Assembly (NCBI GenBank): GCA_019637645.1
Contig: JAHBVH010000140.1
Span: 1 to 8,213, forward strand
Source: Caldilineaceae bacterium
Lineage (GTDB): Bacteria > Chloroflexota > Anaerolineae > Caldilineales > Caldilineaceae
Reading direction: 5' to 3'
DNA: 8,213 nt
Each line of letters starts with the position of its first letter. Position 1 is the stretch's first letter. Made by a program: the position numbers and the translations under genes. The notes under the pieces were generated by a model. That model saw only the letters and a program-made list of their open reading frames with translations, did not search any database and was not told where the DNA came from. Positions 7,709 through 8,213 of the stretch are shown here, piece after piece.

Positions 7709-8213
7709 ATGCCAAACGTGACGCTAGCATCTTTGCAATTTTCCTCTACTTTAGACTCTTCATCAGCTGATCTGATTGCTGATTTCTTTGTTCCTGCCCT
7801 CACTTCTGCTGTACGGTATGACCGTGGCGTTGGCTTCTTTAGTTCTGGTTGGCTCCGCATTACGGCCCGCGGCATGGTTAACTTTGCTGCTAACGGGGGG
7901 CGTGCCCGCTGGGTAACTAGCCCCATCTTACAGGAAGCGGATTGGCAAGCGCTCTACCTAGGCGAACAGGCGCGCTTCGATGCTGACTTGCGGGCCCTTA
8001 TTGCCCAAAACGTCGTTGATCTAGCTGTATCTTTAGAACAAGATACATTGTCCGCCCTAGCCTGGATGGTGGCAGATGGGGTGTTAGAATTCCGATTGGC
8101 TCTGCCGATTAACAAGTTGACCGGTGGTGACTTTCATGATAAATTCGGCATCTTTACTGACCGAGTCGGCAACCAGCTTTCGTTTAATGGATCATATAAT
8201 GAGAGCATCCAGG
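7709..8213 (+). CDS. PLD-like domain protein, N-terminal part, possibly of a PLD-helicase; cut by window end
   Basis: The frame is open from the ATG at 7709 to the window edge, giving 168 residues. An in-frame stop lies at 7682-7684. The ATG at 7709 is the first start after it, but it has no Shine-Dalgarno sequence. Residues 21-55 (DLIADFFVPALTSAVRYDRG, then VGFFSSGWLRITARG) and an inner ANGGRARWVTSP resemble the opening of large proteins that join a phospholipase-D-like domain to a SNF2/DEAD-type helicase. A PLD-type half-motif follows: H143-x-K145 in FHDKFGIFTD, then FNGSYNES with N160, S162, N164 and E165. Such proteins are often found in phage-defence or mobile regions; that is family knowledge recalled from motif layout, not a search result. 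The helicase part, if present, lies beyond the window. A stand-alone PLD nuclease is an alternative. Confidence 0.7.
   Translation, partial: MPNVTLASLQFSSTLDSSSADLIADFFVPALTSAVRYDRGVGFFSSGWLRITARGMVNFAANGGRARWVTSPILQEADWQALYLGEQARFDADLRALIAQNVVDLAVSLEQDTLSALAWMVADGVLEFRLALPINKLTGGDFHDKFGIFTDRVGNQLSFNGSYNESIQ

Overview
The window looks like chromosomal DNA of a moderately GC-rich bacterium, most likely a member of the Chloroflexota. I infer this from the large GT-C glycosyltransferase with a beta-rich C-terminal domain of a kind I associate with that phylum, the short insert-free GyrB, and the divergent murA/gyrB arrangement. I could not run a taxonomic search. No rRNA, tRNA, insertion sequence or CRISPR array is visible.

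The left part (80-3884) reads leftward. murA, for the first committed step of peptidoglycan synthesis, is followed 46-64 bp downstream by a multi-pass family 39-like glycosyltransferase, so the two may be co-transcribed as a cell-envelope unit. A 71-residue single-span membrane protein of unknown function lies beyond a weak terminator-like hairpin. The MurA has Asp in place of the catalytic-loop Cys, the natural variant linked to fosfomycin insensitivity.

A 732-bp non-coding interval (3885-4616) separates leftward murA from rightward gyrB and is dense in structure. It holds two divergent promoter-like pairs. Almost exactly between them sits a perfect 14-bp palindrome matching the Gram-positive LexA (SOS) box. 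It also holds a second, murA-proximal promoter-like pair, several dyads and direct repeats, a hairpin just before the murA ribosome binding site and a long AT-rich hairpin just before the gyrB ribosome binding site.

The right part (4617-8213) reads rightward. gyrB ends at a strong hairpin terminator. Only 8 bp beyond it begins a ModB-type ABC permease that has no modA or modC partner in the window. An AT-richer gap with a good promoter leads into the truncated N-terminus of a phospholipase-D-like protein. Its motif layout resembles the N-terminal domain of large PLD-helicase proteins often found in defence islands. That edge gene is the best candidate for an unusual accessory system, but its decisive part lies outside the window.
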